Source: Marifrigoribacter sp965178585 (GTDB lineage Bacteria; Bacteroidota; Bacteroidia; Flavobacteriales; Flavobacteriaceae). From it: a stretch of DNA of 64,000 nt. Positions 16,389 through 26,300 of the stretch are shown here, piece by piece. Positions within the stretch are counted from its first letter, which is position 1, and each line of letters starts with the position of its first letter. The position numbers were made by a program, and so were the translations under genes. The stretch spans positions 2,542,001 through 2,606,000 of the forward strand of contig OZ238267.1 in the NCBI GenBank assembly GCA_965178585.1. The letters run 5' to 3'. The notes under the pieces were generated by a model. It worked only from the letters and a program-made list of their open reading frames with translations, searched no databases and was not told the origin of the DNA.

Positions 16389-19238
16389 ATGAACACAGAT
16401 TCTTTCGCTCAAAGACATATAGGTCCTAGGAAAAGTGACCTAAATAAAATGTTTAAAACTATTGGTGTAAATTCAATGAATGAACTTGTAGAACAAACTA
16501 TTCCTGATGATATTTTATTAAAAGAAAAACTATCTCTTAAGCCAGCAATGTCTGAACAAGAGTATCAAGAACACAATAATCACCTTAGCTCAAAAAACAA
16601 GCTTTATAAAACCTATATAGGTTTAGGTTATCACAATACCTTCTTACCTCCAGTAATTCAAAGAAATATTCTTGAAAATCCAGGATGGTACACTGCATAT
16701 ACACCTTATCAAGCTGAAATTGCTCAAGGAAGATTAGAAGCTCTGATTAATTTCCAAACCATGGTTTGTGACTTAACAGGAATGGAACTAGCAAATGCAT
16801 CTTTATTAGATGAATCAACAGCTGCAGCTGAAGCTATGGCATTACTTTTTGCAGTAAGAGATCGCTCTCAAAAAAAGAATAATGTTTCAAAGTTTTTTGT
16901 TTCTGAAGAAGTATTACCACAAACCATATCTTTACTACAAACTAGAGCAATACCACTTAATATTGAATTGGTTATAGGCAATCATGAAGAATTTGATTTT
17001 TCTTCAGAATTTTTTGGAGTAATCCTTCAGTATCCTGGAAAATTTGGAAAAATTTTCAACTATAAATCATTTGTTAAAAAGGCTCAAGAGTCATCAATTA
17101 AAGTAGCAGTAGCTGCCGATATATTAAGCTTAGTAAAACTAGAATCACCAGGAAGTTTTGGAGTTGATGTTGTTGTTGGAACTACACAACGTTTTGGAAT
17201 TCCATTAGGGTATGGAGGACCACACGCTGGATTTTTTGCTACAAAAGAAGCTTATAAAAGAAGCATCCCAGGAAGAATTATTGGTGTAACTAAAGATATG
17301 GACAACAACATGTCTTTCCGTATGGCTCTTCAAACAAGAGAACAACATATAAAAAGAGATCGAGCAACATCTAATATCTGTACTGCACAAGTGCTATTAG
17401 CTGTAATGGCTGGTATGTATGCTGTATATCATGGGCCTGAAGGTTTAAAAAACATAGCAACTAACGTTCATTATTCTGCAACAACCTTAGCTTCAGCACT
17501 AGAAAACCTTGGTTATACTCAATCTAACGATACTTTTTTCGATACGATTGTTATAAAAGCTGATAAGCAAGACATTAAACCTATAGCTGAAAAACACGAA
17601 ATTAATTTTTATTATTTAGATGATCATAATATCAGTATTTCTATAAACGAAACAACGTCATTAAAAGATTTAAATGCTATCATAGCTGTTTTCGGAGAAG
17701 CTGTAAATAGTGATTCTTTAACAATTGATTCATTAATAGAATCTTCAACAATCCCTACAGAATTAAAAAGAAAAACATCATTTTTAACAGACGACATCTT
17801 TAATACATTTCATTCTGAAACTGAAATGATGCGTTATATTAAAAAACTAGAACGTAAAGATTTATCTTTAAATCATTCGATGATATCTTTAGGGTCTTGT
17901 ACCATGAAACTAAATGCAGCTTCAGAAATGCTTCCTTTAAGTAACCCAAATTGGTCAAGTATTCACCCATTTGTACCAAAAGAACAAGCTCAAGGATATC
18001 AAGAAATGCTAACCAATCTTGAAGATCAATTAACAGAAATCACAGGGTTTGCAGCAACATCATTACAACCAAATTCTGGAGCACAAGGTGAATTTGCAGG
18101 TTTAATGGTAATAAGAGCTTATCACGAATCTAGAGGTGATCACCATAGAAACATTTGTTTAATTCCTTCATCTGCACACGGCACAAATCCAGCAAGTGCA
18201 GTTATGGCAGGAATGAAAGTAATTGTTACTAAAGCCACTGAAGAAGGTAATATTGATGTTGATGATTTACGTGAAAAAGCAATTTTGCATAAAGATAACC
18301 TTTCAGCCTTAATGGTAACTTATCCATCTACACATGGAGTTTACGAAGCCTCAATAATAGAAATAACAAGTATTATTCATGAAAATGGAGGGCAAGTATA
18401 TATGGATGGAGCAAATATGAATGCTCAAGTTGCTCTTACAAATCCAGGAGCAATTGGTGCTGATGTTTGTCATTTAAATTTACATAAAACTTTCGCCATA
18501 CCTCATGGTGGTGGAGGTCCTGGTGTAGGACCAATTTGTGTTGCCGAACAATTGAAACCATTTTTACCTAGTAATCCAATTATTAAAACTGGAGGAGAAA
18601 AAGGAATTACTGCAATTTCTGCAGCTCCTTGGGGTTCTGCTTTGGTATGTTTAATTTCTTATGCATATATCTGTATGCTAGGAGAAAAAGGCCTTAAAAA
18701 ATCTACTGAGTATGCTATTTTAAATGCCAATTATTTAAAAGAAAGATTACACGGCTCCTATGAAGTACTTTATTCTGGAGAAAATGGTCGTGCTGCACAC
18801 GAAATGATTGTAGATTGTCGACCTTTTAAAGCAAATGGTATAGAAGTTACGGATATCGCAAAAAGATTGATGGATTATGGATTTCATGCTCCTACTGTAT
18901 CTTTCCCAGTTGCTGGAACATTGATGATTGAACCTACAGAAAGTGAAAGTTTAGAAGAATTAGATCGTTTTTGTGAAGCCATGATATCAATTAGAAAAGA
19001 AATAGACGAGGCATCTATAGACGAACCAAATAATGCTTTAAGAAACTCACCTCACACACAAGAAATGGTTACCAATGATTCTTGGGAATTTCCTTATACA
19101 AGAAAGCAAGCGGCTTTTCCTTTACCATATATAAAAGAAAATAAGTTTTGGCCAACAGTAAGAAGAGTTGATGACGCTTATGGAGACAGAAATTTAATTT
19201 GTACTTGTACTCCTATTGAAGACTTTATGACTGAGTAA
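16389..19238 (+). CDS. gcvP: Glycine dehydrogenase (aminomethyl-transferring), P-protein
   Basis: A 949-residue single-chain P-protein of the glycine cleavage system. It decarboxylates glycine and passes the aminomethyl group to lipoyl-H-protein. It opens with SFAQRHIGP, the usual start. The PLP lysine is K700, in HLNLHKTFAIPHGGGGPG. Both the N-terminal (non-catalytic) and C-terminal (catalytic) halves are present, as in the homodimeric type. No glycine riboswitch is seen in the 127-base gap upstream. gcvT and gcvH are not in this window. A cUUCGg-loop terminator follows 23 bases after the stop. Confidence 0.98.
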   Translation: MNTDSFAQRHIGPRKSDLNKMFKTIGVNSMNELVEQTIPDDILLKEKLSLKPAMSEQEYQEHNNHLSSKNKLYKTYIGLGYHNTFLPPVIQRNILENPGWYTAYTPYQAEIAQGRLEALINFQTMVCDLTGMELANASLLDESTAAAEAMALLFAVRDRSQKKNNVSKFFVSEEVLPQTISLLQTRAIPLNIELVIGNHEEFDFSSEFFGVILQYPGKFGKIFNYKSFVKKAQESSIKVAVAADILSLVKLESPGSFGVDVVVGTTQRFGIPLGYGGPHAGFFATKEAYKRSIPGRIIGVTKDMDNNMSFRMALQTREQHIKRDRATSNICTAQVLLAVMAGMYAVYHGPEGLKNIATNVHYSATTLASALENLGYTQSNDTFFDTIVIKADKQDIKPIAEKHEINFYYLDDHNISISINETTSLKDLNAIIAVFGEAVNSDSLTIDSLIESSTIPTELKRKTSFLTDDIFNTFHSETEMMRYIKKLERKDLSLNHSMISLGSCTMKLNAASEMLPLSNPNWSSIHPFVPKEQAQGYQEMLTNLEDQLTEITGFAATSLQPNSGAQGEFAGLMVIRAYHESRGDHHRNICLIPSSAHGTNPASAVMAGMKVIVTKATEEGNIDVDDLREKAILHKDNLSALMVTYPSTHGVYEASIIEITSIIHENGGQVYMDGANMNAQVALTNPGAIGADVCHLNLHKTFAIPHGGGGPGVGPICVAEQLKPFLPSNPIIKTGGEKGITAISAAPWGSALVCLISYAYICMLGEKGLKKSTEYAILNANYLKERLHGSYEVLYSGENGRAAHEMIVDCRPFKANGIEVTDIAKRLMDYGFHAPTVSFPVAGTLMIEPTESESLEELDRFCEAMISIRKEIDEASIDEPNNALRNSPHTQEMVTNDSWEFPYTRKQAAFPLPYIKENKFWPTVRRVDDAYGDRNLICTCTPIEDFMTE

Positions 19239-19261
19239 CAAATTTTAAAATAAAATGAATA

Positions 19262-19294
19262 AAAAGCTTTTCTTCGGAAAAGCTTTTCTATTTT
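19262..19294 (+). terminator. Terminator of gcvP with a cUUCGg tetraloop
   Basis: The 11-base-pair stem AAAAGCTTTTC / GAAAAGCTTTT closes on a TTCG tetraloop flanked by C and G, the extra-stable cUUCGg form, followed by CTATTTTT. Confidence 0.85.
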
Positions 19295-19321
19295 TACCAA
19301 TCACAACAAATCTAATAGCTA

Positions 19322-20380
19322 ATGGCTATAAAAATAACTGGAGTCGGAAGTTATATCCCCAATCTAATAACTACCAATCAATCATTTGAAAAAAATGAAT
19401 TTTATAATGAGGACGGAACTCGGTTCAATGCTGAAAACAAAGTCATTATTGAAAAATTTAAGTCCATTACAGGTATTTCTGAAAGAAGATATGTTGAGGA
19501 TAATTTAAATAATTCTGACATAGGAGCATTTGCATCTGAAATTGCAATAAAAGATTCTAAAATAAACCCTGAAGAATTAGATTATATTATTGTTGCTCAT
19601 AATTACGGAGATATTAGTAGTGACTCTAAACAATGTGATACGGTTCCAAGTATTGCATCAAGAATTAAACAGAGATTAAAAATTCAGAATCCAAGTTGTG
19701 TAGCTTATGATATCCTATTTGGGTGTCCAGGATGGATTGAAGGAATGATACAAGCAAATGCTTTTATAAAAGCAGGAATTGCAAAAAAATGCTTAGTTAT
19801 TGGTACAGAAACATTGTCTAGAATCATTGATGTAAACGATAGAGACTCAATGATTTTTAGTGATGGTGCAGCTGCTGTTATTTTAGAAGAAACACAAGAA
19901 AGTGGTGGAGTACTAGCACATGAATCCGCTACTTATGCAATTGAAGAAGCAAATTATATCTATTTTGGAGAATCATTTAATCCAAATGCAACAAATAATA
20001 ATAAATACATAAAAATGTTAGGTCGTAAAATTTACGAGTTTGCATTAAATAATGTTCCAGCTGCCATGAAAGTTTGTCTTGACAAATCAAAGGTAGAAAT
20101 CTCAAATATTAAAAAAATATTGATTCATCAGGCAAATGAAAAAATGGATGAGGCAATCATAAAACGGTTTTATAAGCTATATGGGCTAGAAATGCCAGAA
20201 AACATAATGCCAATGTCTATAGATACATTAGGAAACTCTAGTGTTGCTACGGTTCCTACATTATATGATTTAATATTAAAAGGGAATTTAGGCAATCATA
20301 ATATTAATAAAGGTGATGTAATTATTTTTGCTAGTGTTGGTGCCGGTATGAATATTAATGCAATGGTATATCAAGTATAA
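19322..20380 (+). CDS. 3-oxoacyl-ACP synthase III family (FabH-like) ketosynthase
   Basis: A 352-residue thiolase-fold enzyme. The catalytic triad is intact: C135 in LFGCPGW, H269 in IHQAN and N305 in LGNSSVAT. KASIII enzymes condense an acyl-CoA with malonyl-ACP. The DTVPSIASRIKQRL stretch resembles FabH-like proteins outside core fatty-acid synthesis, so it is probably not the housekeeping FabH. It heads a three-gene set with a methyltransferase (20 bases downstream) and a GT2 glycosyltransferase, which suggests a specialised lipid or lipid-linked product. Enzyme class secure; product unknown. Confidence 0.9.
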   Translation: MAIKITGVGSYIPNLITTNQSFEKNEFYNEDGTRFNAENKVIIEKFKSITGISERRYVEDNLNNSDIGAFASEIAIKDSKINPEELDYIIVAHNYGDISSDSKQCDTVPSIASRIKQRLKIQNPSCVAYDILFGCPGWIEGMIQANAFIKAGIAKKCLVIGTETLSRIIDVNDRDSMIFSDGAAAVILEETQESGGVLAHESATYAIEEANYIYFGESFNPNATNNNKYIKMLGRKIYEFALNNVPAAMKVCLDKSKVEISNIKKILIHQANEKMDEAIIKRFYKLYGLEMPENIMPMSIDTLGNSSVATVPTLYDLILKGNLGNHNINKGDVIIFASVGAGMNINAMVYQV

Positions 20381-20400
20381 TTTTTTAATCTTTAATTTCA

Positions 20401-20931
20401 TTGTACGAAAATAATTTCCCAAATAAAAGATTCAGAATAACATTAGACTTTTTAAAACAATTTGTTTCAAAAGATGAGCAAATATTAGATTTAGGAATCA
20501 CCAATCCATTTTCTGATATTTTAGAAAAAGAAGGGTTTAAAGTAACCAATACGAAAGGTGAAGATTTAGATTTAGACACCTCGATAGTTAAAAAAGATAA
20601 TTTTGATGTCATCACCGCTTTTCAAATTTTTGAACATATGGTTTCTCCTTTTAATGTTCTTAATGACATAAAAGCTAATAAACTAATAGCTTCAGTTCCT
20701 CTTAAATTATGGTTTTCTTCTGCATATAGAAGTAAAACTGATAAATGGGATCGGCACTATCATGAATTTGAAGATTGGCAATTTGATTGGCTCTTGGAAA
20801 AAGCTGGATGGGAAATAAAAAAGAGTGTTCAGTTTACTAGTCCTGTGAAAAAAATTGGAATAAGGCCTATTTTAAGACGTTTTACACCTCGTTTTTATTT
20901 AGTATACGCTGAAAAAAAGGTAGAATCATAA
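20401..20931 (+). CDS. Class I SAM-dependent methyltransferase-like protein, TTG start
   Basis: A 176-residue protein. The start is TTG at 20401, because no ATG or GTG lies in frame nearby and the protein begins sensibly as MYENNFPNKRF. The fold is methyltransferase-like: QILDLGITNPFSDILEKEGF stands in for motif I, TKGEDLDLD for the acidic residue after strand 2, and FDVITAFQIFEHM for strand 4. Motif I lacks the usual GxGxG. The C-terminal part, WFSSAYRSKTDKWDRHYHEFEDW, is typical of a Bacteroidota subgroup. It sits between the KASIII and GT2 genes; its substrate may be their shared product. Confidence 0.75.
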   Translation: MYENNFPNKRFRITLDFLKQFVSKDEQILDLGITNPFSDILEKEGFKVTNTKGEDLDLDTSIVKKDNFDVITAFQIFEHMVSPFNVLNDIKANKLIASVPLKLWFSSAYRSKTDKWDRHYHEFEDWQFDWLLEKAGWEIKKSVQFTSPVKKIGIRPILRRFTPRFYLVYAEKKVES

Positions 20932-20961
20932 TATTAGAATTTTGTACATTAGTACTATAAA

Positions 20962-21810
20962 ATGGATATTTACATTATCATACCTTCATATAATGAAGAA
21001 GAAAATATTGCTAACACTCTTCAATCTTTATTATATCAAACTTATTCTATAAAAAAGATTGTAGTAGTTAATGATAATTCTACAGATAATACCCAAAACA
21101 TAATCGATTCATTTTCTGAAAAACATTCACTTATTGAAAGCATTTCTACTAATTCTAAAACTATTCACAATCCTGGTAGTAAAGTAATTAATGCCTTCCA
21201 AAAAGGGTATGAGTATCTCGATAAGGAATATGATTTCATTTGTAAATTAGATGCAGACTTGATTTTTCCTTCAAATTATTTTGAGGAGATAATTAAGATT
21301 TTCAAAAACAATCCGCTTTGTGGAATGGCAGGTGGATTTTGTTATATAGAAAAGAAGGACACTTGGATTTTAGAAAACTTAACAAACAAAGACCATATTC
21401 GAGGAGCCCTAAAAACTTATAGAAAAGAATGCTTTACAGATATCGGTGGTCTTAAAAATACCATGGGCTGGGATACCGTAGATGAGCTTTTAGCACAATA
21501 TCACGGATGGAAAATAATTACCGATGAAAGTCTACACGTAAAACATTTAAAACCTACTGGAGCAAATTATTCTAAAGAAGCTAAGTATAAACAAGGAGAA
21601 GCTTTTTATAAAATGCGATATGGTTTTTTATTGTGTTTTATTGCTTCTGCCAAATTAGCTTATAACAAAAAAAGTTTTTCTTTTTTCACTAATACAGTAC
21701 TTGGTTTTTTAAAGGCTAAAAGGGAAAGTTTAAATTTCATAGTTTCAAAAAAAGAAGGTGTATTTATTCGAAAATTAAGATGGAAAGGAATAAAGAGAAA
21801 ACTATTTTAA
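20962..21810 (+). CDS. Family 2 glycosyltransferase
   Basis: A 282-residue GT-A enzyme. Residues 2-14 (IYIIIPSYNEEEN) and VVNDNSTDNTQ (about 36-46) bind the nucleotide sugar. KLDADL near 93 is the metal-binding DxD, and GWDTVDELLAQYHGW near 170 contains the catalytic ED-like acidic pair. The C-terminal 60 residues are basic and partly hydrophobic, which suggests membrane attachment. It lies 30 bases after the methyltransferase. The acceptor is unknown; a lipid made by the neighbours is a reasonable guess. Confidence 0.9.
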   Translation: MDIYIIIPSYNEEENIANTLQSLLYQTYSIKKIVVVNDNSTDNTQNIIDSFSEKHSLIESISTNSKTIHNPGSKVINAFQKGYEYLDKEYDFICKLDADLIFPSNYFEEIIKIFKNNPLCGMAGGFCYIEKKDTWILENLTNKDHIRGALKTYRKECFTDIGGLKNTMGWDTVDELLAQYHGWKIITDESLHVKHLKPTGANYSKEAKYKQGEAFYKMRYGFLLCFIASAKLAYNKKSFSFFTNTVLGFLKAKRESLNFIVSKKEGVFIRKLRWKGIKRKLF

Positions 21811-21864
21811 GAAAACAGTAAACAAATCTTTTTAAGGATACATTTTTAATAATCAGTTTATATG

Positions 21865-21872
21865 TATTTTTG
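21865..21872 (+). promoter_or_regulatory. Candidate -7 element for the alkaline phosphatase gene
   Basis: TATTTTTG matches TAnnTTTG, 17 bases before the ATG at 21890. No good -33 TTG is seen. Confidence 0.4.
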
Positions 21873-21889
21873 AATATTAAATTCATAAC

Positions 21890-23041
21890 ATGAAACTTTC
21901 ACACAAATCATTCATAATTATAGTATTATTTATAGGGATACTATTTTCTTGTAAAACTCAAAAAGATATTACAGAATCAACAACTACTGCCACAATAACA
22001 AGTAGCTCAAAAGTTACTTCAACAAAAAAAGTGAAAAATATAATTCTACTTATTGGAGACGGCATGGGATTAAGTCAAGTTTCAGCAAGCCAATTCTATA
22101 ATAAGAAAAAATCAAACTTTGAAAGATTTCCTATTATAGGTCTAAGCAAGACTTCTTCTGCTTCTGAGTTAATAACAGATTCTGCTGCTGGTGCAACTGC
22201 TTTCGCTAGTGGAATTAAAACTTACAATGGTGCTTTAGGTGTAAATACAGATACTATAGCTGTTAAAAATATAGTTGAAGAAATTTCAAAAATTGGACTT
22301 TCTACAGGTATTATTTCAACTTCATCAATTGTCCATGCTACTCCTGCAGCATTTTACACACATACCAAACAAAGGAGAATGTACGAAGATATTGCCTCAC
22401 AGTTGGTAACATCAGATATTGATTTTTTTGCCGGTGGTGGAACTAAATTTTTTAATGATCGTGAAGACAAAAGAGATTTAATTTCAGAATTAGAAAAAAA
22501 TGGGTTTTCAGTAAAAACAGAATCTCTACCAAAAAATACAAAACCGGTATTTTCAAATAAGCAAGGGTATTTGTTAGCTCCAAACGGAATGCCAAAAATG
22601 TTAGAAGGTAGAGGTGATTTTTTACCTGATGCAACAAAACTAGCTTTAGAATGTCTTTCTGCAAACGACGAAGGTTTCTTTTTAATGATTGAAGGGTCTC
22701 AAATTGATTGGGGAGGTCATGATAATGATGCAGATTATTTGATCAGTGAATTAATCGATTTTGATGAAACCATCGGTGTTGCACTGGATTATGCAGCATT
22801 AAATGAAGACACACTAGTAATTGTTACTGCAGACCATGAAACAGGTGGATTTACATTAGCATCAGATGAGAGAGGAGATTATAATAAAATACAACCTGTT
22901 TTTTCAACAGATGGCCATTCTGCAACTATGGTTCCCGTTTTTGCTAAAGGACCAAAATCTGAAGAGTTTGGCGGTATTTATGAAAACACTTCTATTTACG
23001 ATAAAATGAAATCCTTATTTTTCGAGAATATTAAAAATTAA
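21890..23041 (+). CDS. Alkaline phosphatase lipoprotein (PhoA superfamily)
   Basis: A 383-residue enzyme with a lipobox (LFSC, C21), so it is lipid-anchored in the envelope. Metal and catalytic motifs are intact: LLIGDGMGLSQ (D57), the nucleophile serine in TDSAAGATAFASG (S98), IEGSQIDWGGHDND, VTADHETGGFTL and STDGHS. It releases phosphate from phosphomonoesters. A low-complexity Ser/Thr stretch (28-46) links the anchor to the domain. It follows the GT2 gene by 79 bases, and a candidate promoter in the gap suggests independent expression, perhaps under phosphate limitation; no Pho box was identified. Confidence 0.94.
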   Translation: MKLSHKSFIIIVLFIGILFSCKTQKDITESTTTATITSSSKVTSTKKVKNIILLIGDGMGLSQVSASQFYNKKKSNFERFPIIGLSKTSSASELITDSAAGATAFASGIKTYNGALGVNTDTIAVKNIVEEISKIGLSTGIISTSSIVHATPAAFYTHTKQRRMYEDIASQLVTSDIDFFAGGGTKFFNDREDKRDLISELEKNGFSVKTESLPKNTKPVFSNKQGYLLAPNGMPKMLEGRGDFLPDATKLALECLSANDEGFFLMIEGSQIDWGGHDNDADYLISELIDFDETIGVALDYAALNEDTLVIVTADHETGGFTLASDERGDYNKIQPVFSTDGHSATMVPVFAKGPKSEEFGGIYENTSIYDKMKSLFFENIKN

Positions 23042-23073
23042 ATCTTTAGGATTTATTTGATACTTTAGCATAA

Positions 23074-23823
23074 GTGAAAAAACCGATTAAGTACATACAC
23101 GATATAGGCTCCTACTTCTTAATGCTAAAAAAAGTATTTAGCAGCCCAACAAAAAGATCGGTGATGAAAGAGTTGATTCTAAAAGATATAGATGACTTGA
23201 TTATCAGTTCTTTAGGAATCGTTTCATTTGTATCTTTCTTTGTAGGAGGCGTAATATCAATTCAAACTGCACTTAACCTTGAAAACCCTTTAATTCCGAA
23301 GTCTTTAATTGGCTTCGCAACAAGGCAATCAATTATATTAGAATTTGCTCCAACTTTTATGTCTATTATTATGGCGGGGAAAGTAGGATCTTTTATTACT
23401 TCAACGATAGGCTCTATGCGTGTAACCGAACAAATTGACGCATTAGAAGTGATGGGTATCAACTCTTTAAACTATTTAGTTTTTCCTAAAATAATAGCTA
23501 TGCTGTTTTACCCTTTTATTATTGCAATTGCAATGTTTCTAGGGATTTTCGGAGGATTTTTAGCTGGAGTTTACGGAGGATTTACAACAGCTGCTGACTT
23601 TACAGTGGGACTACAAGACACTTTTTATCCATTTCATTTAACATACGCATTTATAAAAACATTTTTATTTGCTTTTATTTTAGCAACTGTACCTTCCTGG
23701 CAAGGGTATTATATGAAAGGTGGTGCTTTAGAGGTCGGTAAAGCAAGTACAAACTCTTTTGTTTGGACAAGTATTATAATAATATTAACCAACTATATTG
23801 TTACACAATTACTTTTAAGTTAA
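23074..23823 (+). CDS. mlaE: MlaE-type ABC transporter permease, GTG start
   Basis: A 249-residue membrane permease of the MlaE family, part of phospholipid transport that keeps the outer membrane asymmetric. Hydrophobic segments alternate with the conserved loop IGSMRVTEQIDALEVMGI, the EQIDAL signature that contacts the ATPase. Translation starts at GTG (23074). The TAA overlaps the ATG of the ATPase gene (TAATG), so the two are coupled. The substrate-binding MlaD subunit is not adjacent here. Very secure as family. Confidence 0.95.
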   Translation: MKKPIKYIHDIGSYFLMLKKVFSSPTKRSVMKELILKDIDDLIISSLGIVSFVSFFVGGVISIQTALNLENPLIPKSLIGFATRQSIILEFAPTFMSIIMAGKVGSFITSTIGSMRVTEQIDALEVMGINSLNYLVFPKIIAMLFYPFIIAIAMFLGIFGGFLAGVYGGFTTAADFTVGLQDTFYPFHLTYAFIKTFLFAFILATVPSWQGYYMKGGALEVGKASTNSFVWTSIIIILTNYIVTQLLLS

Positions 23824-24587
23824 TGATTAAAGTAGATAACATCACAAAAAGTTTTGGAAAAGATGAAGTATTAAAAGGTATTTCTGCAACTTTTGAAAAA
23901 GGAAAAACCAATTTAGTAATTGGCAGAAGTGGTAGTGGTAAAACGGTGATGCTTAAATGTATGGTAGGTCTTTTTACTCCAAATTCAGGAGAAGTATTTT
24001 TTAAAGACAAAGCTATTAGTAAAATGAATTCTGAAGAACATAGAATTCTAAGAGAAGATACAGGAATGCTTTTTCAAGGAGGTGCATTATTTGACTCGAT
24101 GAATATTGAAGAAAATGTAATGTTTCCATTACGAATGTTTTCTTCAAAAAAAAGGCCTGAAATGCTTAATCGAGTAAACGAAGTATTAAAACGTGTTGAT
24201 TTAGAAAATGTAAATAAAAAATTTCCGTCAGAAATATCAGGTGGAATGAAAAAAAGAGTTTCTATTGCAAGAGCTATAGTTAACAATCCTAAATATCTAT
24301 TTTGTGATGAACCAAATTCTGGTTTAGATCCAAAAACCGCAACGTTAATAGATCAATTAATCCAAGACATTACAAAAGAAAATAATATCACAACTGTTGT
24401 TGTTACCCATGATATGAACTCTGTAATGGAAATTGGAGAAAAAATTGTATTTCTTAAAAATGGAAAATTAGTTTGGCAAGGCTCTAATCTTGAAATATTT
24501 AAAACAGACAATGAAGATGTAACCGATTTTGTTTATTCTTCAGATTTATTTAAAAAAATAAGAGATATTCAGATTAATGAACAATAA
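23823..24587 (+). CDS. mlaF: MlaF-type ABC transporter ATP-binding protein
   Basis: A 254-residue ATPase. A longer frame is open upstream from a TTG at 23763, but the true start is ATG 23823, overlapping the mlaE stop and giving the normal MIKVDNITKSFG beginning. Walker A is GRSGSGKT, the Q-loop FQGGALFDS, the signature SGGMKKR, Walker B YLFCDEP with NSGLDP as D-loop, and the switch His is in VVTHDM. It powers lipid movement by MlaE. Very secure. Confidence 0.96.
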   Translation: MIKVDNITKSFGKDEVLKGISATFEKGKTNLVIGRSGSGKTVMLKCMVGLFTPNSGEVFFKDKAISKMNSEEHRILREDTGMLFQGGALFDSMNIEENVMFPLRMFSSKKRPEMLNRVNEVLKRVDLENVNKKFPSEISGGMKKRVSIARAIVNNPKYLFCDEPNSGLDPKTATLIDQLIQDITKENNITTVVVTHDMNSVMEIGEKIVFLKNGKLVWQGSNLEIFKTDNEDVTDFVYSSDLFKKIRDIQINEQ

Positions 24588-24661
24588 TTTTTTATAATTT
24601 AACACTATTTATAAATAATTACTTTATTTTTAGGCTCTTAATTCAATAAAAAACAATCAAA

Positions 24662-26275
24662 ATGAAGAAAATCCTACTTTGTAGTTTCGCTATTTTTAGC
24701 GTAACTTCTTTAATTGCTCAAGTAACATTTACAAACCGCAATGACTTAATCGAAAATTACGATGGGTATCAATCTATTACTGTTGATATGAATGGTGATT
24801 TTTTAGATGATTTTGTACGAGTATCTGACAATGGTATTGGAATTGATTATCAACAAGCTGATGGAACATTTAATTCAGTTTTTATGTCTATGCCAATACA
24901 ACATGTACCCAATTGGAGCGTTGCTGCTGGTGATATCGATGGAAATGGATACACGGATTTAGTTTTAGGAAATGGACAAAGAGTTTCTTTCTTATTTGCA
25001 AATAACGACGGAACTGCTTATGTAGAACAACTACACGGTGAATATATATTTTCACAACGTTCAAATATTGTAGATATTGACAACGATGGTGATTTAGATG
25101 CGTTTGTTTGTCACGATGTAGACGAAAGTCATCCTTATAGAAACGATGGAAATCAAGATATGGTTTTGGATCAAAATTTAATTGAAACACTAGATCTTGC
25201 AGGGAACTATCAATCTCTATGGGTAGATTATGACAATGATGGAGATACCGATATGTATTTAACAAAATGTCGTCAAGGGTCAACTCCTGGGGATCCAGAA
25301 CGCACAAATGCTATGTATCGTAATAATGGAGACGGGACTTATTCTGAAGTTGCAGCTTCAATAAATATGGATGATAACGAACAATCTTGGGCTTCAGTAT
25401 TTCAAGATTTTGATAATGATGGAGATTTCGATGCTTTTTGTGTGAACCATAGTGATGCTAATAGGTTTTACGAAAATGATGGGAATGGAGTATACACAGA
25501 CATTATTGGGTCTACAGGAATAAACGCTACAGATTTAGGTGCTTGGGAAAACCAAGCGGTAGATTTTAACAATGATGGTTTTGTCGATATTTTTTCAGAA
25601 TTATCTAAAGAATTATACATCAATAATGGAGATATGACTTTTACTGGTTATGACCTCCCTTTTGATGAAGGTGCTATTGGAGATTTTAACGGTGACGGAT
25701 ATCTTGATGTTGGTAAAAGTGGAAATCTATGGATGAATGACGGAGGATCTAATAACTGGGTTAAATTTGGATTAGTTGGTGTTGAAAGTAACCCTAATGG
25801 AATAGGAGCACGTATTACAATTAATGGGGATTGGGGAATGCAAATACGTGAAGTACGTTCAGGAACTGGGTTTAGCCATATGAGTTCATTAATCGCTCAT
25901 TTTGGATTAGGAACTAGTACAGAAATTGAATCTGTATTGATTGAATGGCCTTCTGGAACTGTTGATTTTATAGAAAACGTAGACATTAATTCTCAACACA
26001 TTTTTGTAGAAGGAGATAATATTCTTGGAACTTCGGATTTTGCAGTGAATGGTATAAGTTTATACCCTAACCCAACTACTTCATTAATTAATTTTTCTTT
26101 AAATGGAATTGAAGGTACATCTGTTAAAGTAATTGACATTAACGGCAGAACAGTTTTAAATACTAACATTTCTACAAATAACAATATTAATGTAGAAGCA
26201 TTAACTACAGGTGTTTATTTTGTTCAACTACAAGTAGAAAACACAGATGTTAGTTATAAGTTTGTGAAAAAATAA
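24662..26275 (+). CDS. FG-GAP/VCBS-repeat protein with ASPIC/UnbV domain and T9SS sorting domain
   Basis: A 537-residue cell-surface or secreted protein. A signal peptide ends LIAQ (about 20). Six or so beta-propeller blades carry Ca-binding-like DxDxDGxxD repeats (for example VDIDNDGDLDAF, DYDNDGDTDMY, DFDNDGDFDAF, DFNNDGFVDIF). An ASPIC/UnbV domain follows (about 380-450, with IGARITI, REVRSGTGF, HFGLG and IEWPSG). The end (SLYPNPTTSLINF to KFVKK) is a T9SS type A signal. Probably a calcium-stabilised adhesin-like or binding protein; the ligand is unknown. It stands alone before a shared terminator. Confidence 0.9.
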   Translation: MKKILLCSFAIFSVTSLIAQVTFTNRNDLIENYDGYQSITVDMNGDFLDDFVRVSDNGIGIDYQQADGTFNSVFMSMPIQHVPNWSVAAGDIDGNGYTDLVLGNGQRVSFLFANNDGTAYVEQLHGEYIFSQRSNIVDIDNDGDLDAFVCHDVDESHPYRNDGNQDMVLDQNLIETLDLAGNYQSLWVDYDNDGDTDMYLTKCRQGSTPGDPERTNAMYRNNGDGTYSEVAASINMDDNEQSWASVFQDFDNDGDFDAFCVNHSDANRFYENDGNGVYTDIIGSTGINATDLGAWENQAVDFNNDGFVDIFSELSKELYINNGDMTFTGYDLPFDEGAIGDFNGDGYLDVGKSGNLWMNDGGSNNWVKFGLVGVESNPNGIGARITINGDWGMQIREVRSGTGFSHMSSLIAHFGLGTSTEIESVLIEWPSGTVDFIENVDINSQHIFVEGDNILGTSDFAVNGISLYPNPTTSLINFSLNGIEGTSVKVIDINGRTVLNTNISTNNNINVEALTTGVYFVQLQVENTDVSYKFVKK

Positions 26276-26300
26276 TAATTATATAGATTTTTATATATTA

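Noticed and set aside
23763..23822. TTG-started N-terminal extension of mlaF
   Set aside because: It lies wholly inside mlaE. The ATG at 23823 overlaps the mlaE stop and gives a normal MlaF N-terminus.
24888..25307. 139-codon open frame on the minus strand inside the FG-GAP protein gene
   Set aside because: It mirrors the Asp-rich repeat codons (GAT/AAC read backward as His/Leu/Ile) of the real gene; composition is biased and no domain is recognisable.
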